Assembly: GCF_900109525.1 (NCBI RefSeq)
Contig: NZ_FOAN01000010.1
Span: 124,001 to 188,000 of the forward strand
Origin: Allobosea lupini
Lineage (GTDB): Bacteria; Pseudomonadota; Alphaproteobacteria; Rhizobiales; Beijerinckiaceae
Direction: 5' to 3'
Length of the DNA stretch: 64,000 nucleotides
Positions within the stretch are counted from its first letter, which is position 1, and each line of letters starts with the position of its first letter. The notes under the pieces are model-generated. The model did not search any database. It was given only the letters and a program-made list of their open reading frames with translations, and was not told where the DNA came from. The position numbers were made by a program, and so were the translations under genes. Shown piece by piece: positions 28,541 through 37,138 of this stretch.

Positions 28541-28590
28541 TTGACAAGAGGGAAATTGCATTCCTACTTATAGTAAGTTACTTCTAGTAA
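28541..28590 (+). promoter_or_regulatory. Promoter and overlapping TetR operator
   Basis: A consensus -35 box TTGACA is at 28541-28546. Downstream, 28565-28590 contains three overlapping inverted repeats built from TACT/AGTA words: TACT-TAT-AGTA, AGTAA-G-TTACT (28572-28582) and TTACT-TCT-AGTAA (28578-28590). This covers the -10 region of a promoter reading toward 28634, the normal layout for TetR repression. Confidence 0.65.
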
Positions 28591-28633
28591 TAAAGCTGGC
28601 GCTTCGGCGTTGGCTTCGTGACGGAGGCCTCCT

Positions 28634-29650
28634 GTGCCCAATATCCAAAATCCAGTCCTCATCATCGGCGGTTCCGGCGTCGTCGGCGCGCAGGCCGCTG
28701 CGGCGATCCGCCGTCTGCATCCCGGCCTGCCAGTCACGATCGCCGGCCGCGACCTCGGCAAGGCGCAGGCCGTCGCCGAGAAGCTCGGCGTCGAGGCGCT
28801 TACCGCCGATCTCTCCAAGCCCGATCTCGGCCTGCCGGAGAGCGGCCGCTTCAGCGCCATCATCGTCTTCGTCAAGGACGATTGGAGCAACGGGCTGCGT
28901 TTCGCGCAGCGCCAGGGCATCCCGCATCTCAGCGTTTCCAGCGGCGCCTTCGAGATCGGCATCGAGGCCGCCGGCTTCATCCATCAGCCGCAGGCGGCGC
29001 CGGTCGTGCTCGCCAGCCAGTGGCTGGCTGGCGCGGCGCTGTTTCCGGCGCTGGAGTACGCCAAGGCGTTCCGTTCGATCGATCGGATTCATGTCGGGGT
29101 GCTGCTCGACGAGCATGATATGGGCGGGCAGGCGGCGCTGGCCGATTACGAACGCATCACGCAGTCGGGCTCGGCGACGTTGACGCTGAAGGACGGCCGA
29201 TTCGCCTGGATCGCGGGCGAGGAGGCCAAGGCGCGCTATCGCAGCGTCGACGGCGTCGAGCTGCCGGCCACGGCCTATGGTCCGCTCGATGTACTCAGCC
29301 TCGCCACCGCGACCGACGCGAAGGATATCCGTTTCGATCTGGCCTTCGACGTTTCGGCCAGCCGCCGGGCCGGCGGGCCGTTCTCGACCGAGAGCGTGAT
29401 CACGATCGAGGGCGTGCTGTACTCCGGCGAGCGCGCCGCCCGGACCTATGAGGTCGTGCATCCGCAGGGCCAGGCGCCGCTGACGGCGCTCGGCGTCGCG
29501 CTCGCAACCGAACGCGCGCTCGGGCTAGCCGGCGGCGAGGCATTGAAGCCCGGCCTCTACTTCCCCGACAGCATCATCGAGCCGGCCTATTGCCTCGCCC
29601 GGATGAAGGAATTCGGCGCGGTCTTCACGGAGCGCAACGCCAATGGCTGA
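28634..29650 (+). CDS. Saccharopine dehydrogenase-like NAD(P)-binding protein (copy 1)
   Basis: The 338-residue protein starts with a Rossmann motif VLIIGGSGVVGAQAAAAI and then TIAGRDLGKAQAVAEKLG, as in the saccharopine dehydrogenase NADP-binding family (trans-acting enoyl reductase-like). Substrate unknown. The following gene is a diverged paralogue: both share FEIG.(E/A)AGFI.QP.AAPVVL and a common C-terminal ...LGVALATERALGLAGG.../...GIAVVIEGLFGLAGK pattern. The pair is controlled by the divergent TetR gene. An alternative is that the two form a heterodimer. Confidence 0.8.
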   Translation: MPNIQNPVLIIGGSGVVGAQAAAAIRRLHPGLPVTIAGRDLGKAQAVAEKLGVEALTADLSKPDLGLPESGRFSAIIVFVKDDWSNGLRFAQRQGIPHLSVSSGAFEIGIEAAGFIHQPQAAPVVLASQWLAGAALFPALEYAKAFRSIDRIHVGVLLDEHDMGGQAALADYERITQSGSATLTLKDGRFAWIAGEEAKARYRSVDGVELPATAYGPLDVLSLATATDAKDIRFDLAFDVSASRRAGGPFSTESVITIEGVLYSGERAARTYEVVHPQGQAPLTALGVALATERALGLAGGEALKPGLYFPDSIIEPAYCLARMKEFGAVFTERNANG

Positions 29651-30650
29651 AGTCGTTTTCGGCCCCGTCCTCATCCTGGGCGGCTATGGCAGCGTCGGCT
29701 CACGCACGGCCCGCGCCCTGCGTCAGCTTCATCCTGAACTGCCGCTGGTGATTGCCGGGCGCGACACAGCGAAGGCGGAAGCGCTGGCAGCAGAGCTTGG
29801 TCACGCAATCAGCGCTCCGCTCGATCTCGAACGCGACGATCTCGGCCTGCCGGCTGATCTCGAGCCGGCGGTCGTGCTGACGGCGGTGCGCGATCTGTCG
29901 CTGCGCACGCAGAACTGGGCCGCCGCGCAGGGCGCGGCCTATATCGCGCTCTCGGACGGCGTCTTCGAAATCGGCCCTGCGATCGCCGGCTTCATCCGCC
30001 AGCCCAAAGCTGCGCCGGTCGTCCTGCTCGGACACAGCATGGGCTCGGTGCCAGCCCTCGCGGCACTGCACGCCGCATCCGATTTCGAGCGCATCGAGGC
30101 GATCGAGGTCGGCCTCGTCTTCGATCCGGCCGATCCGCTGGGGCTGGCCTCGCAGGAGGACATGGAGCGGATCGGCGCGATCGGCCCGGCGCCTCTCGTC
30201 AGATCGCAAGGGCTGTGGCGCTGGATCGGCGCGCCGCAAACCGAGCGCAGCTTTACCGGTATCGACGGCCGCACACATCAGGGCGCGACGGTCGGCCTGG
30301 TCGACGTCTTCAGCCTGTCGGCGAGCGCGGCCAAGAGCGTTCGCGTCGATTTCGCCGAGGGGCAGACGGCGAGCACCTTGCGTGGCGAGAAGCCCTCGCA
30401 TGAGGTGATCATCGAGATCGCGGGGCAGCGCAAGGATGGTCGCGAGGGCCGCTTCCGCTGGGAGCTCGTCGACCTGGACGGCTATGCCGCGCTCAGCGCC
30501 AAGGGCATCGCCGTGGTGATCGAGGGCCTGTTCGGATTGGCCGGCAAGCCGCGGCCGACCTCGGGGCTGCATCTGCCGGAGACGCTGGTCGATACGGGGC
30601 ACCTGATGCGGCGGCTGGCCGGGTTCGGCATCGTCATGCGGGAGACGTGA
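29643..30650 (+). CDS. Saccharopine dehydrogenase-like NAD(P)-binding protein (copy 2)
   Basis: The 335-residue protein begins FGPVLILGGYGSVGSRTARALRQLHPELPLVIAGRDTAKAEALA, a Rossmann fold with an arginine after beta-2 that favours NADP. It overlaps copy 1 by 8 bases, which points to translational coupling. Its alignment with copy 1 runs along the whole length, so the pair arose by tandem duplication and is now strongly diverged. Confidence 0.8.
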   Translation: MAEVVFGPVLILGGYGSVGSRTARALRQLHPELPLVIAGRDTAKAEALAAELGHAISAPLDLERDDLGLPADLEPAVVLTAVRDLSLRTQNWAAAQGAAYIALSDGVFEIGPAIAGFIRQPKAAPVVLLGHSMGSVPALAALHAASDFERIEAIEVGLVFDPADPLGLASQEDMERIGAIGPAPLVRSQGLWRWIGAPQTERSFTGIDGRTHQGATVGLVDVFSLSASAAKSVRVDFAEGQTASTLRGEKPSHEVIIEIAGQRKDGREGRFRWELVDLDGYAALSAKGIAVVIEGLFGLAGKPRPTSGLHLPETLVDTGHLMRRLAGFGIVMRET

Positions 30651-30690
30651 CCGGCCACGTCAACCCCGGCGTGCTGCGCCTGGGGCAGCC

Positions 30691-31419
30691 TCAGATCAGC
30701 CCCAGGCCCTTGAAGCTGGCATGGCCGTCGCGGCCGACGATGATGTGGTCGTGGATGGCGATGCCGAGCGGCTTGGCGATATCAACCAATTCGCGGGTCA
30801 TGCGCATGTCGGCGCCGGACGGTGTCGGGTCGCCGGAGGGGTGGTTGTGCACCAGGATCAACGCGGTCGCCGAGAGCTCCAGCGCGCGGCGCATCACCTC
30901 GCGCGGATACACCGGCGTGTGGTCGACCGTCCCGGTCTGCTGCACCTCGTCGGCGATCAGAGCGTTCTTCTTGTCGAGGAAGAGAATGCGGAACTGCTCG
31001 CGCTCGGCGAAGGCCATGGCGAGGCGGCAATAATCGATCACCGAGGACCAGGAGGACAGAACCGGCTTCTTGGCGACCTGGCCCTTCATCGTGCGCTTCA
31101 GCGCTGCCTCGACGATCTTGAGGTCGAGCGCAACACTCTCGCCGATGCCCTTGACCTCCGTGAGCCGCGAGATGGGCGCGCCGATCACCTCCGCGAAGGA
31201 GCCGAAGTGCTGGATCAATTGCTTGGCGAGCGGCTTAACGTCGCGTTGCGGGATCGAGCGGAAGAGCAGGAGCTCGAGCAGTTCGTAATCGGGCAGTGCG
31301 CCGTCGCCGGCGTCGAGGAAGCGCTGGCGCAGGCGGTCGCGATGGCCGAGATGATGCGGCAGGGCATCGTCCGGGGCAGCGGCAAGCGGGGCTGATTTTC
31401 CGTTGCCGCTGGTCTTCAT
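30691..31419 (-). CDS. radC: RadC family protein (JAB/MPN domain)
   Basis: The 242-residue protein has an N-terminal helix-hairpin-helix-like region (LPDYELLELLLFRSIPQRDVKPLAKQLI and LTEVKGIGESVALDLK) and a JAB metal-binding domain with the RadC signature HNHPSGDPTPSGADMRMT. The historical DNA-repair role of RadC is doubtful; the biochemical function is unsettled. ATG 31419 overlaps the stop of the methionine aminopeptidase gene by 4 bases, so the two are coupled, as is common in this order. Confidence 0.92.
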   Translation of the reverse strand: MKTSGNGKSAPLAAAPDDALPHHLGHRDRLRQRFLDAGDGALPDYELLELLLFRSIPQRDVKPLAKQLIQHFGSFAEVIGAPISRLTEVKGIGESVALDLKIVEAALKRTMKGQVAKKPVLSSWSSVIDYCRLAMAFAEREQFRILFLDKKNALIADEVQQTGTVDHTPVYPREVMRRALELSATALILVHNHPSGDPTPSGADMRMTRELVDIAKPLGIAIHDHIIVGRDGHASFKGLGLI

Positions 31420-32240
31420 GGGCGCGGCGCGAGCGGGTTGTCGAGGCCGGCGGGCGAGAGCGTGAAGATCTCGCAGCCCGTATCGGTGACGCCGACCGTA
31501 TGCTCGAACTGGGCCGAGAGCGAACGATCGCGCGTTACCGCCGTCCAGCCATCGGAGAGCACCTTCACGCTGGCCTTGCCGAGATTGATCATCGGCTCGA
31601 TGGTGAAGAGCATGCCGGGCTTGAGCTCGACGCCTTCGCCGGGGCTGCCATAGTGCAGGATGTTCGGCGCGTCGTGGAAGACCTGGCCGAGGCCATGCCC
31701 GCAGAAGTCGCGAACCACCGAGCAGCGCTCGCCCTCGGCATAGCGCTGGATGGCGAAGCCGATATCACCGGTGGTCGCCCCCGGGCGCGTGGCGCGGATG
31801 CCGCGCAGCAGGCTCTCATAGGTGATTTCGACCAACCGCTCGGCCTTGCGCGGGATATCGCCGACCGCAAACATCCGGCTGGAATCGCCGTGCCAGCCAT
31901 CGACGATCAGGGTGTAGTCGATGTTGATGATGTCGCCCTCGCGCATCGGCTTGTCGTCGGGGATGCCGTGACAGACGACGTGGTTGACCGAGGTGCAGAT
32001 CGACTTGGTGTAGCCGCGATAGAACAGTGTCGCCGGGTAGGCGCCGTTGTCCATGGCGAACTGGAAGGCGAGGTCGTCGAGTCGCTGCGTGGTGACACCC
32101 GGCTTGACCTCGCCGGCGAGCATGTCGAGTCCGCGCGCGGTCAGCTGCCCGGCCTTGCGCATTGCCGCGAAGGCTTCGGGTCCATGCAGCTTGATGGCGG
32201 GATCGCGCCGCCCGCGCGAGATCGATTCGTTCAGGGTCAT
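31416..32240 (-). CDS. map: Type I methionine aminopeptidase
   Basis: The 274-residue protein has all five metal ligands of the family: the two aspartates in INIDYTLIVDGWHGDSSRMF, His in DFCGHGLGQVFH, Glu in FTIEPMIN and Glu in AQFEHTVGV. It removes initiator methionine from nascent proteins. ATG 32240 (MTLNESISRGRRDP) is preferred; an in-frame ATG at 32294 would add 18 poorly conserved residues. It is divergent from the FkbM gene and followed by radC. Confidence 0.93.
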   Translation of the reverse strand: MTLNESISRGRRDPAIKLHGPEAFAAMRKAGQLTARGLDMLAGEVKPGVTTQRLDDLAFQFAMDNGAYPATLFYRGYTKSICTSVNHVVCHGIPDDKPMREGDIINIDYTLIVDGWHGDSSRMFAVGDIPRKAERLVEITYESLLRGIRATRPGATTGDIGFAIQRYAEGERCSVVRDFCGHGLGQVFHDAPNILHYGSPGEGVELKPGMLFTIEPMINLGKASVKVLSDGWTAVTRDRSLSAQFEHTVGVTDTGCEIFTLSPAGLDNPLAPRP

Positions 32241-32365
32241 TCCGGAAGGCCGCTCCTTGGCTTCCTTATCTATTGGGTTTGGGGTGCGGTGCAAGGCGGA
32301 TGCGCCGCCGGGATCGCCGACGAAGCCGCTGGCGCCATCCGCGCTTGGGGTGTATCAGCCCGCCG

Positions 32366-33217
32366 ATGGCACTCAATGAGATCAGGTCGGTCGAGGACCA
32401 GCCTTTCGGCACTTTCGCGCCGCAGGGGCTCATCGCCCGCATCATCGGCTGGACGCGCTGCGCCTCCGGCTCCTTCCTCGGTCGCAAGCTCGCCTTCGCG
32501 CTGCGCCGCCTCGGGCTGAACCGGCTCAAGGGCCAGCCTGTCGACATCGAGGCCCTCGGTGCGCAGATGCGGCTCTATCCCGAGGGCAATGTCTGCGAGA
32601 AGCGTGTGCTGTTCACGCCGCAATATTTCGATGCGCAGGAGCGCGAGCTCCTGGCCGCGCGCATCCGCGACGGTTTCAGCTTCATCGATGTCGGTGCCAA
32701 TATCGGCGCCTACTCGCTGTTCGTCGCGGCGCGGGCGGGGCGGAGCGCGCGCATCCTCGCGGTCGAGCCGCAGCCCGACATCTTCGCGCGGCTGACCTAC
32801 AACATCGCCCAGAACCCGTTCGGCACGGTCAAGGCGGTCGCCTGCGCGCTCGCCGACAAGCCGGGCGAGCTGACGCTCTTCCTCGACCCCGCCAACAAGG
32901 GCGAATCGAGCGTGCGCATCCTGCGCTCCAGCAATGCGAACTCGGTCCGCGTGCCGGCGACGACCCTGCTCGCTCTGGTGCAGAGCGAGGGCTATGAGCG
33001 GATCGATGCGATCAAGCTCGATGTCGAAGGCGCCGAGGACCTGATCCTCGAACCCTTCCTGCACGATGCGCCCGAGGCGCTCTGGCCCGGCTTCATCATC
33101 GTCGAGGATTCGCGCGGCCGCTGGCAGGCGGACCTGCCGGCCCTGCTGGAAAGCAAGGGCTACAGGCTGATCGCCCAGACCCGGCTCAACCTGGTCTACG
33201 AGCGCACGACCTCGTGA
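32366..33217 (+). CDS. FkbM family methyltransferase
   Basis: The 283-residue protein has the SAM-binding motif FIDVGANIGAYSLFVA (about 108-123), the acidic ILAVEPQPDIFARLTYNI segment and the late IDAIKLDVEGAEDLILEPFL, all characteristic of FkbM-like methyltransferases that methylate sugars or polyketide hydroxyls. ATG 32366 is the first start consistent with the divergent map gene and family length; the open frame extends upstream over the map start. No biosynthetic partners are adjacent. Confidence 0.85.
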   Translation: MALNEIRSVEDQPFGTFAPQGLIARIIGWTRCASGSFLGRKLAFALRRLGLNRLKGQPVDIEALGAQMRLYPEGNVCEKRVLFTPQYFDAQERELLAARIRDGFSFIDVGANIGAYSLFVAARAGRSARILAVEPQPDIFARLTYNIAQNPFGTVKAVACALADKPGELTLFLDPANKGESSVRILRSSNANSVRVPATTLLALVQSEGYERIDAIKLDVEGAEDLILEPFLHDAPEALWPGFIIVEDSRGRWQADLPALLESKGYRLIAQTRLNLVYERTTS

Positions 33218-33343
33218 GCCGCTGCGCCGCGCGCGCATGGCCGCTCCGACTGGCGCGGTGCTTGAGCACTTGTGCGCAAGCGGCTTAGCTCGCTGGCGTA
33301 TCGGGGCACGCATGCGGCGAAATCAAACAGCAAGGAAAAGCCC

Positions 33344-34108
33344 ATGACGGCAGAGCCATCGCCCGCCTTCCAGCCGGTGATCACCGCCGCGATCCTTGTG
33401 ATCGGCGACGAGATCCTGTCCGGACGGACCAAGGACAAGAACATCGGCTACATCGCCGAGTACCTGACCAATATCGGCATCGAGCTGCGCGAGGTCCGGG
33501 TCGTGCCCGACCTGACCGACGAGATCGTCTCGGCGCTCAACGCGCTGCGCTCGCGCTACACCTATGTCTTCACCACCGGCGGCATCGGCCCGACCCATGA
33601 CGACATCACGGCAGATGCGGTCGCGGCCGCCTTCGGCGTGCCGATCGATTACGACCAGCGCGCGATCGACATGCTGCTGGAGCGCTTCCCCAAGGATCAA
33701 CTCAACGAGGCCAGGATGCGGATGACGCGCATTCCGGCCGGCGCCGACCTGATCGCCAATTCCGTGTCGAAGGCCCCGGGCTTCAAGATCGGCAACGTCC
33801 ATGTCATGGCCGGCGTGCCGGCGATCATGCAGGCCATGCTCGACGTCGTCGGACCGACTTTGAAGACCGGTGCCAAGATCCTGTCGGAGACGGTGCAGGC
33901 GGGCCTGCGCGAGGGCGATATCGGCACGCCGCTCGCCGAGATCGCCAAAGCCCATCCCGACTGCTCGATAGGCTCCTACCCGTTCTGGTCGGAAACCGGG
34001 CCGGACACCAATATCGTCGTCCGCTCGCGCGATCCGGAGAAGCTGGCGCTGGCAACGGCAGCCGTGAAGGCGATGGTCGAGGCAGAGCGGTCGCGGCTGC
34101 GCCATTAG
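33344..34108 (+). CDS. CinA-type competence/damage-inducible protein A (MoCF-biosynthesis domain)
   Basis: The 254-residue protein is a stand-alone COG1058 domain: ITAAILVIGDEILSGRTKDKNIGYIAEYLTNIGIELREVRVVPD and the signature FTTGGIGPTHDDITADAVAAAFG. It lacks the C-terminal nicotinamide-deamidase domain of full CinA. The fold binds molybdopterin or ADP-ribose-like ligands; the family has ADP-ribose pyrophosphatase activity in some members. AAGGAAAAG at 33332-33340 supports ATG 33344. Confidence 0.88.
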   Translation: MTAEPSPAFQPVITAAILVIGDEILSGRTKDKNIGYIAEYLTNIGIELREVRVVPDLTDEIVSALNALRSRYTYVFTTGGIGPTHDDITADAVAAAFGVPIDYDQRAIDMLLERFPKDQLNEARMRMTRIPAGADLIANSVSKAPGFKIGNVHVMAGVPAIMQAMLDVVGPTLKTGAKILSETVQAGLREGDIGTPLAEIAKAHPDCSIGSYPFWSETGPDTNIVVRSRDPEKLALATAAVKAMVEAERSRLRH

Positions 34109-34133
34109 AGACGTCGCGTGCTGGGCGGAACCA

Positions 34134-34168
34134 TCATTCCCGCGCGCGTTGCGATGCGGCGGGAGTGA
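34134..34168. repeat. Short inverted repeat after the cinA-like gene
   Basis: TCATTCCCGC (34134-34143) and GCGGGAGTGA (34159-34168) are complementary at nine of ten positions across a 15-base loop. It lies 25 bases past the stop codon and could be a REP-like remnant or a weak terminator; no T-run follows. Confidence 0.45.
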
Positions 34169-34555
34169 CATTGTCGTTCTGACCAAAAGCACTCTGGCTC
34201 AGGTCAATTCAACCCAGGCGAGCGAACTTCTCGATGGTTGTGTCGTATAAAAATACACTTTTTACGAGTATGACGTACTGCTCATGAACGATCGAGTGCC
34301 GCGCTACTAGTCCAGCCGGTCAGTATTCCCGGCAGCCACCGCCGCGCGTCCTGGATATCGAGGCTTAATCTTCCATACAATCTGCATGTTACTGTCTCAT
34401 TTGCATACACACGAAAGCTCTTGCCTTGGGAGCCAGCGCAGGTGCAAGCGTTTTCGTCAGGCTCCAGCGCTGCCGTATCAAGCATTCGCGCTGTCATTAT
34501 CAGTCCGTAAACGAATTAATTGCATTCTTGACCTGTTCAAATGGGGGCAAGAGGC
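34169..34555. other. AT-richer intergenic region before the double-PAS chemoreceptor
   Basis: About 390 bases hold no convincing gene. An imperfect inverted repeat TCGTATAAAAA...CTTTTTACGA lies at about 34246-34273, and the region is clearly richer in A/T than its surroundings, as expected for a long promoter or a remnant of acquired DNA. A 71-codon open frame on the minus strand (34282-34497) has no ribosome-binding site or recognisable similarity and is not called. Confidence 0.5.
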
Positions 34556-36382
34556 ATGCGGCTCAATCCTTTCAGGAGCGGCGCCTCGCGCCGCGACCTC
34601 GCGGCGGAAATGGCGGCGCTGAACCGCTCGACGGCGGTGATCGGCTTCGCGCTCGATGGTACGATCCTCGACGCCAACGAGAACTTCCTGAAGGCGATGG
34701 GCTATACGCTCGATCAGGTACGCGGGCGCCATCACAGCATCTTCGTAACCAAGGAAGAAGCCGCAAGCGCCGAATACAAGGACTTCTGGGCGCGGCTGGC
34801 GCGCGGCGAATACGAGGCGCGGCAGTTCCTGCGCGTCGGCGCCGATGGCCGCGAGCTCTGGATCGAAGCGAGCTACAACCCTGTCCTCAACTCCAGCGGC
34901 AAGCCGGTCAAGGTCGTCAAGTTCGCGACCGTCATCACCGACCAGAAGAACCGGGAAGCCGACATGGGCGGGCAGGTCTCGGCGATCCGCAAGGCGATGG
35001 CAGTGATCGAGTTCACGCTCGACGGCCATATCCTCGACGCCAACGAGAACTTCCTTGCCGTCACCGGCTATTCGCTCGACGAGATCAAGGGCAAGCATCA
35101 TTCCATGTTCTGCGACGCGGCTTATCGCAGCTCGGCGGAATACCGCGCCTTCTGGGAGAAGCTCGGCCGCGGCGAGTATGATTCCGGCCAGTACCAGCGC
35201 TTCGGCAGGGGCGGCCGCGAAGTCTGGATCCAGGCGAGCTACAACCCGATCATGGACGCCAAGGGGCGGCCGCTGAAAGTGGTGAAATACGCCACCGACA
35301 TCACCGAGCAGAAGGCGGCGCGCCAGCTCGCCAAGGCGGTGGGCGAGGCGCAGAGCGTGATCGGTCGGGCCAAGGACAAGGACCTGACCCCGCGCATCGA
35401 AATGGCCGGCAAGGAGGGCGAGGTCGCCGTCCTCTGCGGCGGCATCAATGAGCTGATCGAGACGATGGCGCAGATGATCAGCGCCGTCGGCGTGATCTCC
35501 GGCAAGGTCGGCGCTGCTGCCGACAAGATGGCGAGCGAGAGCGTCGAGCTCGCCGAACGGGCCGAATCCCAGGCGTCGAGCCTGCAGGAAACGGCAGCGA
35601 CGACCGAGGAGCTCGCCGCCTCGATCAAGACCAGCGCCGGCAATTCGCGCCAGGCGGCGGCGCTCGGTGACGAGGCGAAGACCGTCGCCTCGCGCGGCGG
35701 GGCGATCGTCACCGATGCGGTGGCGGCGATGGGCCGGATCGAGCAGGCCTCGGCCTCGATCGCCGACATCATCTCGATGATCGACGAGATCTCCTTCCAG
35801 ACCAACCTGCTCGCTCTCAATGCCGCGGTCGAGGCGGCGCGGGCCGGCGATGCCGGGCGGGGCTTCGCGGTCGTCGCCTCGGAGGTCAGGGCGCTCGCCG
35901 GCCGCTCCAGCGAGTCCGCCAACGGCATCAAGTCGCTGATCGCCAATTCCAGCGAGCAGGTCCGCTCCGGTGTCCAGCTGGTCAAGGATGCCGGCCGCAC
36001 GCTCGACGAGATCGTCGATGCGGCCAACCGGGTCGCCGGCACCATCGCCGAGATCTCGAGCGCGGCGACCGAGCAGGCCAATGGCGTCGAGGAAATGGCC
36101 AAGACCGTCGCCCATATGGACGAGATCACCCAGCGCAACTCGCTGATGGCCGACGCCAGCTCGAAGCTGTCGCGCGACCTGCAGGGCGAGACGCAGGCGC
36201 TGGCGGCGCTGGTCGGCGCCTTCCGGCTCGGCGGCGGCGACCAGCCTGCGCGACTGGCCGCGGATCTGCGCTCGGTCCTGCCGGCGATGAAGGCTGCAGC
36301 CGCGCCGGGCAAACCCGTGCCGTTCCCGCGTGCCAGGGTGGCCAATGGTGGCCGGGGCGACGACGGCTGGGCCGAGTTCTAG
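34556..36382 (+). CDS. Cytoplasmic methyl-accepting chemotaxis protein with two tandem PAS domains
   Basis: The 608-residue protein lacks membrane segments. Two PAS domains (about 15-125 and 137-247) are near copies: each contains (D)GTILDANENFLK / DGHILDANENFLA, GRHHSIF / GKHHSMF and ...WIEASYNPVL / WIQASYNPIM. A HAMP-like linker follows, then a signalling domain with DEISFQTNLLALNAAVEAARAGDAGRGFAVVASEVRALAGRS at about 412-453. PAS pairs of this type often bind haem or flavin to sense redox or oxygen. ATG 34556 follows GGGGGCAAGAGG; an ATG at 34541 has no such site. Confidence 0.9.
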   Translation: MRLNPFRSGASRRDLAAEMAALNRSTAVIGFALDGTILDANENFLKAMGYTLDQVRGRHHSIFVTKEEAASAEYKDFWARLARGEYEARQFLRVGADGRELWIEASYNPVLNSSGKPVKVVKFATVITDQKNREADMGGQVSAIRKAMAVIEFTLDGHILDANENFLAVTGYSLDEIKGKHHSMFCDAAYRSSAEYRAFWEKLGRGEYDSGQYQRFGRGGREVWIQASYNPIMDAKGRPLKVVKYATDITEQKAARQLAKAVGEAQSVIGRAKDKDLTPRIEMAGKEGEVAVLCGGINELIETMAQMISAVGVISGKVGAAADKMASESVELAERAESQASSLQETAATTEELAASIKTSAGNSRQAAALGDEAKTVASRGGAIVTDAVAAMGRIEQASASIADIISMIDEISFQTNLLALNAAVEAARAGDAGRGFAVVASEVRALAGRSSESANGIKSLIANSSEQVRSGVQLVKDAGRTLDEIVDAANRVAGTIAEISSAATEQANGVEEMAKTVAHMDEITQRNSLMADASSKLSRDLQGETQALAALVGAFRLGGGDQPARLAADLRSVLPAMKAAAAPGKPVPFPRARVANGGRGDDGWAEF

Positions 36383-36492
36383 GCGATTTAGGAGCTGCGC
36401 GGCGGGGATTATCGCTGCACGGCTCTTGCCAGCGCCGGCCGAATGCGCTTTGCGGAAAGCCTCTTGTTCAGACTGCCGCAGGACCCGCCGCC

Positions 36493-37002
36493 ATGGCTGA
36501 CGCTTCCGCCAACAAGGCCTTTCCCGTCTCCTGGGACCAGTTCCACCGTGATGCCCGCGCGCTCGCCTGGCGCCTGTCCGATGCCGGCCCGTTCGAGGCG
36601 ATGGTCTGCATCACCCGCGGCGGTCTGGTGCCGGCGGCGATCATCTGCCGCGAGCTCGGCCTGCGCCTGATCGAGACGGTCTGCATCGCTAGCTATCACG
36701 ACTACAAGAACCAGTCGGAGCTCAAGGTGATGAAGGAGATCGCCCCCTCGATCCGCGCCATCGGCGACGGCAAGGGCAAGGGCGTGCTCGTCGTCGACGA
36801 CCTGACCGACACCGGCAAGACCGCCCGGGTCGTGCGCGAGATGCTGCCGAACGCGCATTTCGCCACGGTCTACGCCAAGCCGGCCGGCGTGCCGGTGGTC
36901 GACACCTTCGTCACCGAGGTCAGCCAGGACACCTGGATCTATTTCCCCTGGGACATGGGCCTGGCCTATGTCGAGCCGATCGCCAAGGACCACAAGGGCT
37001 GA
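36493..37002 (+). CDS. gpt: Xanthine phosphoribosyltransferase
   Basis: The 169-residue protein has the PRPP-binding signature VLVVDDLTDTGKTARVV (about 96-112) and the Gpt-type N-terminus FPVSWDQFHRDARALAWRLSDAGPFEAMVCITRGGLVPAAIICRELG. It salvages xanthine and guanine to nucleotides. The late WIYFPWDMG segment is also typical. It is monocistronic, ending just before a palindromic repeat. Confidence 0.92.
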   Translation: MADASANKAFPVSWDQFHRDARALAWRLSDAGPFEAMVCITRGGLVPAAIICRELGLRLIETVCIASYHDYKNQSELKVMKEIAPSIRAIGDGKGKGVLVVDDLTDTGKTARVVREMLPNAHFATVYAKPAGVPVVDTFVTEVSQDTWIYFPWDMGLAYVEPIAKDHKG

Positions 37003-37012
37003 GGATATCCTC

Positions 37013-37129
37013 AGCCCTCATCCTGAGGAGCAGCCTTCAGGCTGCGTCTCGAAGGATGCTTCAGGAGGCTCCGGAACCAGGTCGAGCATCCTTCGAGACG
37101 CCGCTGCGCGGCTCCTCAGGATGAGGGCT
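37013..37129. repeat. Palindromic repeat, second AGCCCTCATCCTGAGG copy
   Basis: Bounded by AGCCCTCATCCTGAGG and its exact complement, with internal GCGTCTCGAAGGATGCT / AGCATCCTTCGAGACGC arms as in the copy at 15605-15710, but with a different central sequence. It fills the convergent gap between gpt and the DMT transporter and probably also acts as a bidirectional hairpin. Confidence 0.85.
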
Positions 37130-37138
37130 GCGATTGGT

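Noticed and set aside
34282..34497. 71-codon minus-strand frame in the AT-richer gap before the double-PAS chemoreceptor
   Set aside because: No ribosome-binding site, no recognisable pattern and no operon context.
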